From positions 43,093 to 107,092 of the forward strand of contig JAPPFJ010000009.1 in NCBI GenBank assembly GCA_028877215.1: a stretch of 64,000 nucleotides of DNA. The letters run 5' to 3'. Both the position numbers and the translations under genes were made by a program. Each line of letters starts with the position of its first letter. The first letter of the stretch is position 1. Source of the DNA: Gemmatimonadota bacterium. GTDB lineage: Bacteria; Latescibacterota; UBA2968; GCA-2709665. Under the pieces are notes generated by a model. That model made no database searches and was not told the DNA's origin. It was given only the letters and a program-made list of their open reading frames with translations. Positions 9,127-18,919 of this stretch are shown piece after piece.

Positions 9127-11451
9127 CTACACCAGCACCGGGCCGTTGTTGTCGGACCAGTTCATCTTGATCCGATCCACTTCTCCGTCGGGATGGACAA
9201 TTCGCACGTTCCAGACGTCGCCGCGGCGGGCGATCCTCGACGTGACGCCCGCGCTGACGCCGTCCGTGAAGGGCACGAGGGCGTAGCCTGTACGGAAGGG
9301 CAGCGACGTCCGTTTCCTGTAGATGACGACGGGCGCTGGAACGTCCTGCTCGCTGATGGCAAGCCATCCCTGTACCGGATCGTTCCGGCCGCAGACGATG
9401 CGGGGCGTCATTCTGACGAGGGGGAGGACTTCCAGGTTTGGCGGATGCATGCGCCCGGTCCGGACGGCGCGGCTTTCCGGGTCGATCAGCACGCGGTAGG
9501 GCATGAAGTGGAAGAGCGCCTCGTAAGTGCGGCGGCCTTCGCCCGTGAGTTCGTCGAAGATGAGAAAGTAATCCGGCTTGACGAACATCACAACCCGGCG
9601 GTGAGAGACGGACGCGTCCAACCCGGCATACCCGGCGTCGTACGTGGCGATGGCCACGTCGGAGCGCTCGTCGGAGCGCCAGACCGTTTTGTCGCGGGCG
9701 GATTCAACCCATTCCGCGACGGTGCGTGCCCCGCGGTTCTGCCCGCAGCCGTCCACCAGGACCGTGTTGTGCGCTTCGGTTGTCTTATAGAACGAGGTCC
9801 AGGCGTTCGGATAATACGAGGCGATTCCGGGGTCCACGATGAAGGGCAGACCGTGGGCGTGGAGGTCGAAAGAGAGCATATCTTCGTGCTGGTGGAATCG
9901 GCCGTACGGACCTCCTTCGAACAGGAGGTAGCGGGCGTCTCGGTCCCATCCGCTGCGCATCACGAAGTACCCGGAGTCCCGGTGGGCGATGGATGTATAT
10001 TCCGGCGGGCTGCCTTCTTCTCCCTCCGTGCCGATCCAGGTGGCGGATTCGCTGTCGAGAATGGCGCCCGGCCCCGCGAGCGCGCCGCCGAATTTTCCGT
10101 CCAGGCTGCCGGCGTCGGAAATGGAGGGAAAGGTGAAATCGGGCCGGTTGACGGAGACGCACCAGTCGTACATGCGCCGGATGCCGGCTTCCAGCTCAGG
10201 ATCCAGGGACCGGCCGAACTTTCCTGCCACTTTATATGCATCAAGGAACCAGGAAGCGATCGAGATCTGATAACCCGGCGTGAGTTCGTATGAGGCGCCA
10301 TCCTGAAAGACCTGGATGTCCATGTCGTCGATAAGCCGCTGGCAGGCGGCCTCGTACCAGGCTTCGGAGTCCTTGAATTCGGGAAAGGAGCAGGCTGTGG
10401 CAAGCAGAGACCTGCCTTCCGATATGGTTTTGTTGGAGGGCGGGAAGGACTCGAATCTCAGGAGGTAGACTATATGTTCGTAGATGGATTTGAGCAGGTC
10501 CACGATGGTCCTGTCTTCGGTTTCAGGACAATCGCAGAGTTCGGTGAACGCGTCGACCAGCGTGTTGAACGCCCGCATGCTCACGATCAGCGAATGCCCC
10601 CAGGCCAGGCCGCCCGCGCGGACGCCGAAGGGAACCGGCGTTTTGCGCATCCAGTCGCACAGGATGGACTCGATGCCTTTCGCGTATTTGGGGTCCCGGG
10701 TCTTTGCCCAGGCGCGTTCGAGGGCCTTGAAATAGTAAAACGCATGGATGATGATGGACCACTCGATATATCCGTAAGGATTTGCGTCCCAGTCCACGCC
10801 GTCGGGCCAGTGGTGGTCCATGATGTAACCGGCGAGGATACGGTCCGCCTCTTCGATATTTGCATCGGACCCCGGATCGGATGTCGTGTGCCGCCTGTTG
10901 TACGTGCTGGAACGGAAATGCGACGCGATCGCCGAAAGCCGGGCTTCGGTGTCGGTTGCCCGCGCCGCGGCTTCGAGCCCCGGATGGTTCAGATCAATGG
11001 CGGCGATGAGGGCGTCGTCCGTCATTCGCGGTCCCGTGACGATGCGGCGCTGGACCAGGCGGATATTCCGGACGCGGCTTCCGGGCGGAACGTGGATTTC
11101 GCCCGAGGACATTTCGCCCCACCCCGCCGTCGGGATTCCGGCGGTATAAAAACACTCCGCGGGGAACCGGAACTCGCGCCAGCCCCGCCAGATGTTGCCG
11201 CCGCGAGGGGAGACGATGGCATTGAACCAATAGCCGTCGTCCTGGCTCATACCTTCGGTACGATGCCCCGAGGTGAGCGTGCATCGGATCTGGTCGTCCA
11301 CACCTTCCGGCAGGAAGATTTCGGCGCGGATCTCGTTGGCCAGGCCCCAGTCGCCGACATCCATCGGCAGACCGGCGCGTTCAACCTGCCCGGCGGTTGA
11401 GAGCGTCCATTCTGAGACAATGACGTCGTCTTCGAACATGGTCAGGTCCAT
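9127..11451 (-). CDS. Heparinase II/III family protein (polysaccharide lyase-like)
   Basis: HQHEDMLSFDLHAHGLPFIVDPGIASYY...TTEAHNTVLVDGCGQ heparinase II/III signature region, preceded by a helical toroid region. Confidence 0.85.
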   Translation of the reverse strand: MDLTMFEDDVIVSEWTLSTAGQVERAGLPMDVGDWGLANEIRAEIFLPEGVDDQIRCTLTSGHRTEGMSQDDGYWFNAIVSPRGGNIWRGWREFRFPAECFYTAGIPTAGWGEMSSGEIHVPPGSRVRNIRLVQRRIVTGPRMTDDALIAAIDLNHPGLEAAARATDTEARLSAIASHFRSSTYNRRHTTSDPGSDANIEEADRILAGYIMDHHWPDGVDWDANPYGYIEWSIIIHAFYYFKALERAWAKTRDPKYAKGIESILCDWMRKTPVPFGVRAGGLAWGHSLIVSMRAFNTLVDAFTELCDCPETEDRTIVDLLKSIYEHIVYLLRFESFPPSNKTISEGRSLLATACSFPEFKDSEAWYEAACQRLIDDMDIQVFQDGASYELTPGYQISIASWFLDAYKVAGKFGRSLDPELEAGIRRMYDWCVSVNRPDFTFPSISDAGSLDGKFGGALAGPGAILDSESATWIGTEGEEGSPPEYTSIAHRDSGYFVMRSGWDRDARYLLFEGGPYGRFHQHEDMLSFDLHAHGLPFIVDPGIASYYPNAWTSFYKTTEAHNTVLVDGCGQNRGARTVAEWVESARDKTVWRSDERSDVAIATYDAGYAGLDASVSHRRVVMFVKPDYFLIFDELTGEGRRTYEALFHFMPYRVLIDPESRAVRTGRMHPPNLEVLPLVRMTPRIVCGRNDPVQGWLAISEQDVPAPVVIYRKRTSLPFRTGYALVPFTDGVSAGVTSRIARRGDVWNVRIVHPDGEVDRIKMNWSDNNGPVLV

Positions 11452-11469
11452 GTCGCCTCCTTTCGATTA

Positions 11470-11602
11470 AGAAGCTGTTTTAAAACTCCCAGCGGTCTTC
11501 GCGCGGCTGCGCTTGCTCGCCTCTCTTAGGCGAATTTGCCCGCCTTGACCGACACATTTTCGCGCGCGCTCGGGACTCGCCGGGAATTTTAAGACAACTT
11601 CT
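11470..11602. repeat. MITE-like short element, copy 2
   Basis: AGAAGCTGTTTTAAAACTCCC ... GGGAATTTTAAGACAACTTCT termini related to 3935-4004. Confidence 0.6.
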
Positions 11603-11743
11603 AAGACAATTTACGAAATGGGGAATGGGGGTTCAAGAATCATCGCGCATGCCGTAGAGAGCCCGCTTCCTTTCTTGTCGCCGACCGCATTAGGGCTTGC
11701 GGATCGCCGGTCACGTGTATTTCTTATCGATTGTCACGAAGAA

Positions 11744-11900
11744 GCGGGTAGACGGTAGAAGAAATGTGGGGAGACGTTAGAGGGTAGACGGTAGAAGAAA
11801 TCCTTGCTGGCTGATTCATTCCTTTTTGCCTCCAGCACGAAAAGGAACGTTATAAGGCAGGTAATCTCTCCCGTCTCCCCTCTTACGTCTTACCGGTTTT
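11744..11900. repeat. Palindromic GTAGACG-arm repeat element, copy 1
   Basis: GA-rich left arm, ~78-bp core (CCTTGC...TTGCCTCCAGCACGAAAAG...AAGGCAGGTAATCTCT), CT-rich right arm. Confidence 0.7.
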
Positions 11901-11973
11901 GGCTGTTCGATTGGTCTCCCCTTTGTGTCTTTGTGGCTTCGTGTGAGTCAGGCGTTTTTTGACTGGAGCGCTA

Positions 11974-13170
11974 ATGGGTATTCGCCTCGGAATCTGTGGC
12001 ACCGGAGCATTTGCGAACTCGTTCATCCCGCTGTTCAAGGCGCATCCGGACGTCGACCACCTGGTGCTGTGCGACCTGGACGCGGAGAAGCTGGCGGAGA
12101 AATCATCGCAGTTCGGTGTGCCGGACACGTATCCGTCGCTAAATGCGCTGTGCATTTCCGACGTGGACGCGATTGCGATCATTACGCAGCACCATCTGCA
12201 CGGACCGCAGGCGGTCCAGGCGTTGCGGAGCGGCAAGCACGTGTATTCCGCGGTGCCGTCAGCCGTGACGCTGGATGAAATCTCCGAGCTTGTGAAGGCG
12301 GTGGAAGAGACCGGGTTGATCTACATGATCGGGGAGACGAGCTACTATTATCCGTGCACCATCTATTGTCGGGACCGCTTCAGGAAGGGAGACTTCGGAC
12401 ATATCGTGTACGGGGAGGCGGAATACTACCACGATTATTCTCATGGGCTTTATGCGGTTTCGCAGTGGCGTCACGGTGAGGAATGGAAACGGTATTTCGG
12501 GTCGCCGCCTCTGCATTATCCCACGCACTCGACCAGCATGATCGTGTCTGTCACCGGGGCGCACGCCACGCACGTGAGCGGAATGGGCTTCGTGGACCGC
12601 CACGAGGACAATCTGTATGCGAGCGAAGACAATGTCTGGAAGAACCCGTTCAGCAACCAGACCATGTTGTGCAAGATGTCGGATGGGAGTATGGCGCGGT
12701 TCAACGAATTCAGGAGGATCGGACATCCGGGTACGGTGGGTATGAGCCTGTACGGAACGGACGCCGGATACGAGGAGCAGGTGCGAGGACAGGTGTGGAT
12801 CACCAAGGACCGGAAAACGTGCATGGATCTGACCGCGGAATTGTCATGTGAAGGCGTCCTGGCCGCTCCGGCCGACGATCCGATGGGCGCGGTTACGGGG
12901 GACGACGGCACGCACCAGGGGGTGTCGCCGGTGCATCCCGTGCATCTGCTGCCGAGGGAGTTCATCGGCCTGGGGAACGGGCACAAGGGTGCGCACCAGT
13001 TCCTCGTGCACGATTTCGTGACGGCGTGTGTGACGGCGGAAACGCCGCCCAACAACGTCTGGCAGGCGGCGCGGTACCTGGTTCCGGGGCTGGTGGCGCA
13101 CGAGTCCGCGATGAGCGGCGGTGCGCAAATGGAAGTGCCGGATTTCGGGGAGGGGTCCGGAGCGTCCTGA
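11974..13170 (+). CDS. Gfo/Idh/MocA family oxidoreductase
   Basis: MGIRLGICGTGAFANSFIPLFKAHPDVDHLVLCDLDAEKLAE Rossmann start; HVYSAVPSAVTLDEI. Confidence 0.88.
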   Translation: MGIRLGICGTGAFANSFIPLFKAHPDVDHLVLCDLDAEKLAEKSSQFGVPDTYPSLNALCISDVDAIAIITQHHLHGPQAVQALRSGKHVYSAVPSAVTLDEISELVKAVEETGLIYMIGETSYYYPCTIYCRDRFRKGDFGHIVYGEAEYYHDYSHGLYAVSQWRHGEEWKRYFGSPPLHYPTHSTSMIVSVTGAHATHVSGMGFVDRHEDNLYASEDNVWKNPFSNQTMLCKMSDGSMARFNEFRRIGHPGTVGMSLYGTDAGYEEQVRGQVWITKDRKTCMDLTAELSCEGVLAAPADDPMGAVTGDDGTHQGVSPVHPVHLLPREFIGLGNGHKGAHQFLVHDFVTACVTAETPPNNVWQAARYLVPGLVAHESAMSGGAQMEVPDFGEGSGAS

Positions 13171-13256
13171 GAAGAAAGGCGCGATAGGCGGGACGTGCAA
13201 GGGATTGAATGAGGCGCAGGTTCGTTTTACTTGGCCGCAAATTCGGGAGATACTAA

Positions 13257-13574
13257 GTGATTAAGCGAGTTTCTGGAGAGGGATGGGCGTTTGTATCCGA
13301 CGACGTGCCTGACTCTGACATGGAACCTCTGGTCTCACGCGCGCCGGAGGAGCAGCAGATCCGGATTCGGCTGGAGAAACGGAAGCGCGGCAAGGTCGTA
13401 ACGCTGGCAGAAGGTCTCGTGCTTGTGAAGGGGGATATGAAGGACCTGGCGCGCGCCTTGAGAGCGGCCTGCGGAACGGGGGGGACGATTCGGGGGGAGG
13501 CGATCGAGTTGCAGGGAGATTGCCGGCAAAGGGCCCGTGACTGGCTGGTGGAAAACGGCTGGGGAGTTCGATGA
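13257..13574 (+). CDS. SUI1/YciH family translation initiation factor-like protein
   Basis: RIRLEKRKRGKVVTLAEGL...CGTGGTIRGEAIELQGDCRQRARDWL. Confidence 0.82.
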   Translation: MIKRVSGEGWAFVSDDVPDSDMEPLVSRAPEEQQIRIRLEKRKRGKVVTLAEGLVLVKGDMKDLARALRAACGTGGTIRGEAIELQGDCRQRARDWLVENGWGVR

Positions 13575-13634
13575 CCAACCAGTGTGCCGATCACTGACTG
13601 GTAACAGCGAAATACACATAGAGGAGGATTAACC

Positions 13635-15173
13635 ATGTCCACTGTAGATTGCGACGCGCTGATCCTGGGCGGCGGACACAACGGGCTGGTTGCGGCGTCC
13701 TACCTGGCGGATGCGGGAATGGACGTGCTGTTGCTGGAACGCAGGGACCTCCTGGGCGGCGCCTGTGCAACCGAGGAACTCTTTCCGGGCTACCGTTTTT
13801 CGTCCTGCTCCTACATCTGCCACCTGCTGCAGGACAAGGTGATCGACGAGTTGGCCCTGCGGGAGCACGGGTTCGACGTCTTTCACCTGGACCCTTCCCG
13901 GTTCCAGCCCTTCCCCGACGGCTCAGCGCTCCGCCTCTGGGACGACGTGGAACGCAGCCAGAAGGAGCTTGCCCGATTCTCACGGAAAGACGCGGAGGCC
14001 TATCCGGAATGGCTCGCTTTCTGGGAACGGGCAGCAAACATCATCTATCCGTATTTTCTGACGCCGCCGCCTACGCTGGGGGCGATCGCCTCTCGGCTCG
14101 AGGGCACGCCCGACGAGGGGTTTCTGGACCGCATGCTTACGACCAGCATGACCGACCTCGTGACGGAGTTCTTCGAGTCCCACGAGGCCCAGGGCGCATT
14201 CATCCAGGCGCAGGACGCGGGAGACCCGGCGGCGCCGGGCAGCGCGTGGTGTTACGCGTACATCAAATGCGGTACGTTCGGCCGGCCGGAGAACGTGGGT
14301 ATCGTCAAGGGCGGGATGGGCGGAATTGCCAATGCCCTCGCGAGGGCTGCGCGGTCTCGAGATGCGGTCTTGCAGACGGGAGCGGAGGTTCAGCAGATCC
14401 TCCTGGAAGAGGGACGGGCCTGCGGCGTGACGCTTGCCGACGGGACGGAGATCCGCAGCCGGATTGTGGTTTCCAACGCCGATCCCAAGCGTACGTTTCT
14501 GAAGCTGCTGCCGCCCGGGACGCTGGATGCGCGATTCCTTGCAAAGGCCAATCGTCTGAAGACCAGGACGGCCTACCTTAAATTCCACGCGGCGCTCTCT
14601 GGCCTTCCGGACTTCGCGAGGGGCGAATCCGGATTCGATCCGCGCTGGATGGCTGAAATCAAGATCTGTCCGTCCATCGACTATTTCGCCCGCGCCTGGG
14701 ACGAGGCCAGGCGTGGGGACCCCGCCACGGAACCCGTATTGGAAGTGCAGATTCCATCTGTCTACGACGACTCGATGGCGCCCCCCGGCCACCACGTCAT
14801 GTCCGTCTGGGCGCTCTATGCGCCCGTGCGCCCGCGCGACGGCACCTGGGCAGAGAGACGAGAAGAGGTGGGTGAGCGCATGATCGATTCACTGTCGACC
14901 TATGCGCCGAACCTCCGGGACATTCTGGTGGACTGGTCGCTGTTCACGCCCTATGACCTGGAGGAAAGGGTGGGCCTCACCGACGGCAATATCCGGCACC
15001 TTGACATCGTACCGGACCAGTTCCTGGCGCAACGCCCCCTCGGCGGTTGGTCGCGCTACACGACCCCTGTCCGGAATCTGTATCTCTGCGGCGCGGGAAC
15101 CCATCCGGGCGGCGAGGTGACCGGCGCCCCGGGGCACAACGCCGCGAAGGCCATCCTGGAAGATTGGGGATAG
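13635..15173 (+). CDS. NAD(P)/FAD-dependent oxidoreductase, phytoene desaturase-like
   Basis: DALILGGGHNGLVAASYLADAGMDVLLLERRDLLGGAC FAD motif; LCGAGTHPGGEVTGAPGHNAA. Confidence 0.88.
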   Translation: MSTVDCDALILGGGHNGLVAASYLADAGMDVLLLERRDLLGGACATEELFPGYRFSSCSYICHLLQDKVIDELALREHGFDVFHLDPSRFQPFPDGSALRLWDDVERSQKELARFSRKDAEAYPEWLAFWERAANIIYPYFLTPPPTLGAIASRLEGTPDEGFLDRMLTTSMTDLVTEFFESHEAQGAFIQAQDAGDPAAPGSAWCYAYIKCGTFGRPENVGIVKGGMGGIANALARAARSRDAVLQTGAEVQQILLEEGRACGVTLADGTEIRSRIVVSNADPKRTFLKLLPPGTLDARFLAKANRLKTRTAYLKFHAALSGLPDFARGESGFDPRWMAEIKICPSIDYFARAWDEARRGDPATEPVLEVQIPSVYDDSMAPPGHHVMSVWALYAPVRPRDGTWAERREEVGERMIDSLSTYAPNLRDILVDWSLFTPYDLEERVGLTDGNIRHLDIVPDQFLAQRPLGGWSRYTTPVRNLYLCGAGTHPGGEVTGAPGHNAAKAILEDWG

Positions 15174-15231
15174 CGCGCGAGTCAACCAGGATTCGTATGT
15201 TTTTCGGGACCTCTCTCCCCGGTCCCTCAGA

Positions 15232-15420
15232 AGCGGGTAGACGGGAGACGGAAGAGGGGGAGAAAACCGGGTAGACGGGAGACGTAAGACGGGAGAAGAT
15301 ATCTTTGCCCGCTAATTTAACCCTCCTTGCCTCCGGCACGAAAAGAAGCCTCACAAGGCAGGTAATCTCTACCCTCGACCGGCTCCCGTCTACCCGGTTT
15401 TGGTCTACCCTCTACCCGCA
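15232..15420. repeat. Palindromic GTAGACG-arm repeat element, copy 2
   Basis: Same core: CTTTGCCCG...CCTTGCCTCCGGCACGAAAAGAAGCCTCACAAGGCAGGTAATCTCTACCCTC. Confidence 0.75.
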
Positions 15421-15517
15421 TTCATGTTCTTGGTGGCCAATTTGACTGTTGTTTTTTTTCGAATTGAGATTAAGGTTTAGTACTCACCAATCCGTCAACC
15501 AGATGGCATGTTGGAGA

Positions 15518-16861
15518 TCAGAACCGGAGGGTGAATACGGTTCCTTCATCGGGCGTGGATTGAACGCTGATGGCGCCGCGATGCTGGCGCATGATCTGCC
15601 GGCAAAGCGATAGCCCAATGCCCGATCCCTCCTGTCTGGTCGTGAAGAAGGGGATGAAGATGCGGTCCTGCACCTCGTCGAGGATGCCAGGGCCGTTATC
15701 CTGTACGCGGATGAGAACGCGCCCCCTTCGGTCCAGGGCCGCGTTAAGGTCGATACGTGGCTGATCTCGCCCGGCCAGGGCTTCCGCCGCGTTCCTCACG
15801 AGATTGATGAGCGCCTGCTCCACGAGGTTGGGGTCGGCGGTGACTTCCAGAGTCTCGGGTTCGACCCCCGTGCGCAGGGCGATGCCTGCCGATTCGCACT
15901 CTGGATTCATGAGGGACGCAACGCGGTCGAAGAGTCCGGCGACGGGACAGATCTGGAAGTCGGGCCGGGGTATCCGCGTGAGCTGGCGGTAGGTGTCCAC
16001 GAACTGCTGCAGGCCTTCGCTCCGCGACTGTATGGTCTTGAGCGCGGCGCTCACGTCTGCCGCGGTCTGCTGATCCAGAGGGGACTGGCGACCGGATTCG
16101 GGAAAGTGGCCGCGTACCGTCGAGGCCAGAGATGAAATGGGCGTGATCGAATTCATGATTTCGTGGATGAGCACCCGAATGAGTTTCTGCCACGCCTCCA
16201 TTTCCTGCTCTTCCAGCTCGCTCTGGATGTCCTGTACCGACGCCAGGATGAACGATTCGCCGCGCATGCGAATCTCGGTGGCGTGGATGATGATCTGAAG
16301 GAGTTCGTCCTCGTCCTGGACCTTGACCAGGGTCCTGTCGCCCGGTCCCAGCGCGAGAAGCGTTTCGGAAAGGGTCTCGCTCACCGGCTCGAGCTCCCGC
16401 ACGTTGTGGATGTGGGGTCGCCGAAGCAGGCGCTGGGCAGCGGTGTTCATCAGCTCGATGCGTCCGTCTGATCCGTAACACACCAGTCCCACGCCCACGT
16501 GCTGGACCACGGTCTGCAGGTATTGGAAGTTCTCCTCTTTTTCCGCGCGCGTCCTCCGGAAGGCGTTCAGCACCTCGTTGAACGCCTCTTTCAGGTCGTC
16601 GAAAGCGGACCCGAGTCCGCGGCCGCTGAAAGACTGGGAGAAGTCTTCGTACCGGATGGCCTGAAGGAACCGCGTCAGATCCCGGTTGGTGCGTTCCACG
16701 TAGTGGATGAGGGCATAGGCCTGGTAGAGCGTGATGCCGGCCAGGATGAGGACGGTGGTATAGTAGCTCGTCTCGAAGAGGACGTACACAAGGGCGCAGA
16801 TCGTGGCGCACAGAAAGGCCACCCGCACGATGCAGAGCGTTCGGAAGTGTCTATAGACCAT
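15518..16861 (-). CDS. Sensor histidine kinase, NtrY/AtoS-like membrane kinase
   Basis: N-terminal TM pair, PAS-like region, H-box LIHEIMNSITPI, N box NLVRNAAEAL, G boxes DNGPGI and GSGIGLSL; start at 16861 or 16888. Confidence 0.88.
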   Translation of the reverse strand: MVYRHFRTLCIVRVAFLCATICALVYVLFETSYYTTVLILAGITLYQAYALIHYVERTNRDLTRFLQAIRYEDFSQSFSGRGLGSAFDDLKEAFNEVLNAFRRTRAEKEENFQYLQTVVQHVGVGLVCYGSDGRIELMNTAAQRLLRRPHIHNVRELEPVSETLSETLLALGPGDRTLVKVQDEDELLQIIIHATEIRMRGESFILASVQDIQSELEEQEMEAWQKLIRVLIHEIMNSITPISSLASTVRGHFPESGRQSPLDQQTAADVSAALKTIQSRSEGLQQFVDTYRQLTRIPRPDFQICPVAGLFDRVASLMNPECESAGIALRTGVEPETLEVTADPNLVEQALINLVRNAAEALAGRDQPRIDLNAALDRRGRVLIRVQDNGPGILDEVQDRIFIPFFTTRQEGSGIGLSLCRQIMRQHRGAISVQSTPDEGTVFTLRF

Positions 16862-18227
16862 ATTTTTCCAGCCTGCGGTAGAGTGCACTGCGCGTGATGC
16901 CCAGTTCCCGGGCCGTGTGGCTGATGTTGCCCTCGTGCTTCTCGATGGCTTTGCGGATCGCGGTCTTCTCGATGCGTTCGAGGTTGAAGTCTTCGCAGTG
17001 AATGTGGTCGCCCGGGGCGGTTTCCGGCGTGCTGAGCGGAAAGTCCGACGGCTGCAGCGTTCCGTTTTCGTTCATGATCACCGCACGTTCGATGGCGTGC
17101 TGCAGTTCGCGGACGTTTCCGGGCCAGGGATACCCCTTGAGTTTTTCCAGCGTGCGGGGATGCAGGCCGATGCGTGGTTTCTTGTATTTTCTGCAGTACC
17201 TGTCCAGGAAGCTGCCGATGAGAAGCGGCATGTCTTCGCGGCGTTCCCTGAGCGGTGGCAGACTGATTTCAACCGTGTTGACGCGATAGAGCAGGTCCTG
17301 GCGGAACTCGTTCCGCGCGGCCAGTTCGTGGATGGGCGTATTGGTGGCGCAGACGAGCCGGATATCGATGGGGACGGGCTTGTTGGTGCCCAGGCGAAAA
17401 ACCGTCCGCTTCTCAAGGACGGTGAGCAGCTTTGCCTGAAGCGGCAGTGAGAGGTTGCCGATCTCATCCAGGAACAGCGTCCCGCCCGAAGCCGTTTCAA
17501 ACCGCCCCGCGCGGTCTTCCCTGGCGTCTGTAAAGGCGCCTTTTTTGTGCCCGAAAAGCTCGCTCTCGAAGAGGGTTTCGGGTACGGCGCCGAGGTCGAC
17601 GTGGATGAAGACCTGATCCGTGCGGCCGGAATGGCGGTGGAGGGCGCGGGCGACCGCGTCTTTGCCCGTCCCGTTGTCACCCAGGACAAGCACGTTGGCG
17701 TCGGTGGCGGCGACCTTCCGGATGGTCTCGAAAACGTTGCGCATTACAGGAGAGACCGCCACGATTCCGGGAAACTGCCTGTCCAGATCGGCGTGGAGCT
17801 GCCGCTGGCGGGAGCGCAGCCGGAAGACGTCGAGCCGCGAACGGCGGAGCTTGGCTGCCGAGGACAGCGTGGCCAGCAGTTTCTCGTTCTGCCAGGGCTT
17901 GAGGACAAAGTCCGTGGCGCCTTCCCGTATGGCCTTCACGGCCGTGTTGACGTCGCCGAACGCCGTGATCAGGACCACCACGGCGGACGGATCCAGCTCC
18001 AGGATCCTGCCGAGCCAGTGAAATCCTTCCCTGCCCGAGGTGGCGTCCTGGGCGAAATTCATATCCAGAAGGATCACGTCATACGCGTCGTTCTGCATCA
18101 GTTCGGGAATGCGCTCGGGATCGGCTTCGGTATCCACCCGCCCGGCGTGCTGCTTGAGAAAAAGCTGCGCGGCCAGCAGCACGTCGCGGTCGTCGTCGAC
18201 AATGAGGATTTTGTCAAATGTGTTCAT
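16851..18227 (-). CDS. Sigma-54-dependent response regulator, NtrC family
   Basis: Receiver domain [22 protein letters not shown]+ Walker [24 protein letters not shown] (GAFTGA loop variant), C-terminal Fis-type HTH. Confidence 0.93.
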   Translation of the reverse strand: MNTFDKILIVDDDRDVLLAAQLFLKQHAGRVDTEADPERIPELMQNDAYDVILLDMNFAQDATSGREGFHWLGRILELDPSAVVVLITAFGDVNTAVKAIREGATDFVLKPWQNEKLLATLSSAAKLRRSRLDVFRLRSRQRQLHADLDRQFPGIVAVSPVMRNVFETIRKVAATDANVLVLGDNGTGKDAVARALHRHSGRTDQVFIHVDLGAVPETLFESELFGHKKGAFTDAREDRAGRFETASGGTLFLDEIGNLSLPLQAKLLTVLEKRTVFRLGTNKPVPIDIRLVCATNTPIHELAARNEFRQDLLYRVNTVEISLPPLRERREDMPLLIGSFLDRYCRKYKKPRIGLHPRTLEKLKGYPWPGNVRELQHAIERAVIMNENGTLQPSDFPLSTPETAPGDHIHCEDFNLERIEKTAIRKAIEKHEGNISHTARELGITRSALYRRLEKYGL

Positions 18228-18333
18228 GGAAGCCTCTGTCGTTCAGGCATGGAAAGGCCGCAGGTACCCGGCTAGCTGGAGCTCGAAGAGGTAGATAGGC
18301 CAATCCTGCCGGCAATTGCCCAGTCCTTTGAGA

Positions 18334-18349
18334 CGCATTTTTCGTGCCA
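18334..18349 (-). promoter_or_regulatory. Putative sigma-54 promoter facing the two-component genes
   Basis: Minus strand TGGCACG-AAAA-ATGCG; 88 bp from the shared operator at 18438. Confidence 0.5.
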
Positions 18350-18437
18350 ATACGCCTCCTGGATCGAATTCACACACAACCATAATGATCACAGAGACTT
18401 AGCCTGTCAAGCGGTTCGAGGACCGGCGCCGCCCATG

Positions 18438-18474
18438 TGTCCATTTTCGCACACTGCTGTATCATTATCGAACA
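18438..18474 (+). promoter_or_regulatory. Composite operator/UAS copy 1
   Basis: TGTCCATTTTCGCACA-CTGC-TGTATCATTATCGAACA. Confidence 0.75.
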
Positions 18475-18537
18475 CCCAGAGGTTGGCGTTTCCATCGACG
18501 CAGCGCTAAATGCCTGTAAAATCGGGCGAAATCCACA

Positions 18538-18553
18538 TGGCACGCCCGTTGCT
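18538..18553 (+). promoter_or_regulatory. Sigma-54 promoter for permease 1
   Basis: TGGCACG-CCCG-TTGCT, exact -24/-12 consensus, 63 bp after the operator. Confidence 0.82.
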
Positions 18554-18644
18554 GATGTTCTTACAGGGTGGTTTGTTTGCAAAGAGATACCAGATTGAAC
18601 GTGCTGCCTTTCAGGGTTTGACACGTGCGAGTGGCGCGGGATTG

Positions 18645-18880
18645 ATCCCATGCCGCAGTAGATCCTTCGTCGGCCTGGGCTTCTCTGCACGACAATCTCG
18701 TCTCATGTGAATGAAACAGATGTGTTCCTTGGACGTTGCGCCCCGGCCTCCTCTGGATGACAGCGGGAAATAACGGGCCTGCCTATCGTCCATCATGTCA
18801 TTCAGAGCGTAGCGAAGAATCTCCCGTCTTCTCGCTCGTACGTGCAGCATATGGCCTATGTAGACGGATTTGTGCGCGGA
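18645..18880. repeat. Interspersed composite repeat (ATCCTTCG / CGAAGAATCT family), copy 1
   Basis: GCAGTAGATCCTTCGTCGGCC...CCTCCTCTGGATGACAG...TGTCATTCAGAGCGTAGCGAAGAATCTCCCGTCT. Confidence 0.7.
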
Positions 18881-18919
18881 CACATCATCTAATGAATCCA
18901 ATCCAAGAGGAGCCTGTCG

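Noticed and set aside
7898-9286. 462-aa plus-strand ORF
   Set aside because: Antisense to the hydrolase; no recognisable motifs.
15744-16811. 355-aa minus-strand ORF
   Set aside because: Out-of-frame shadow of the histidine kinase.
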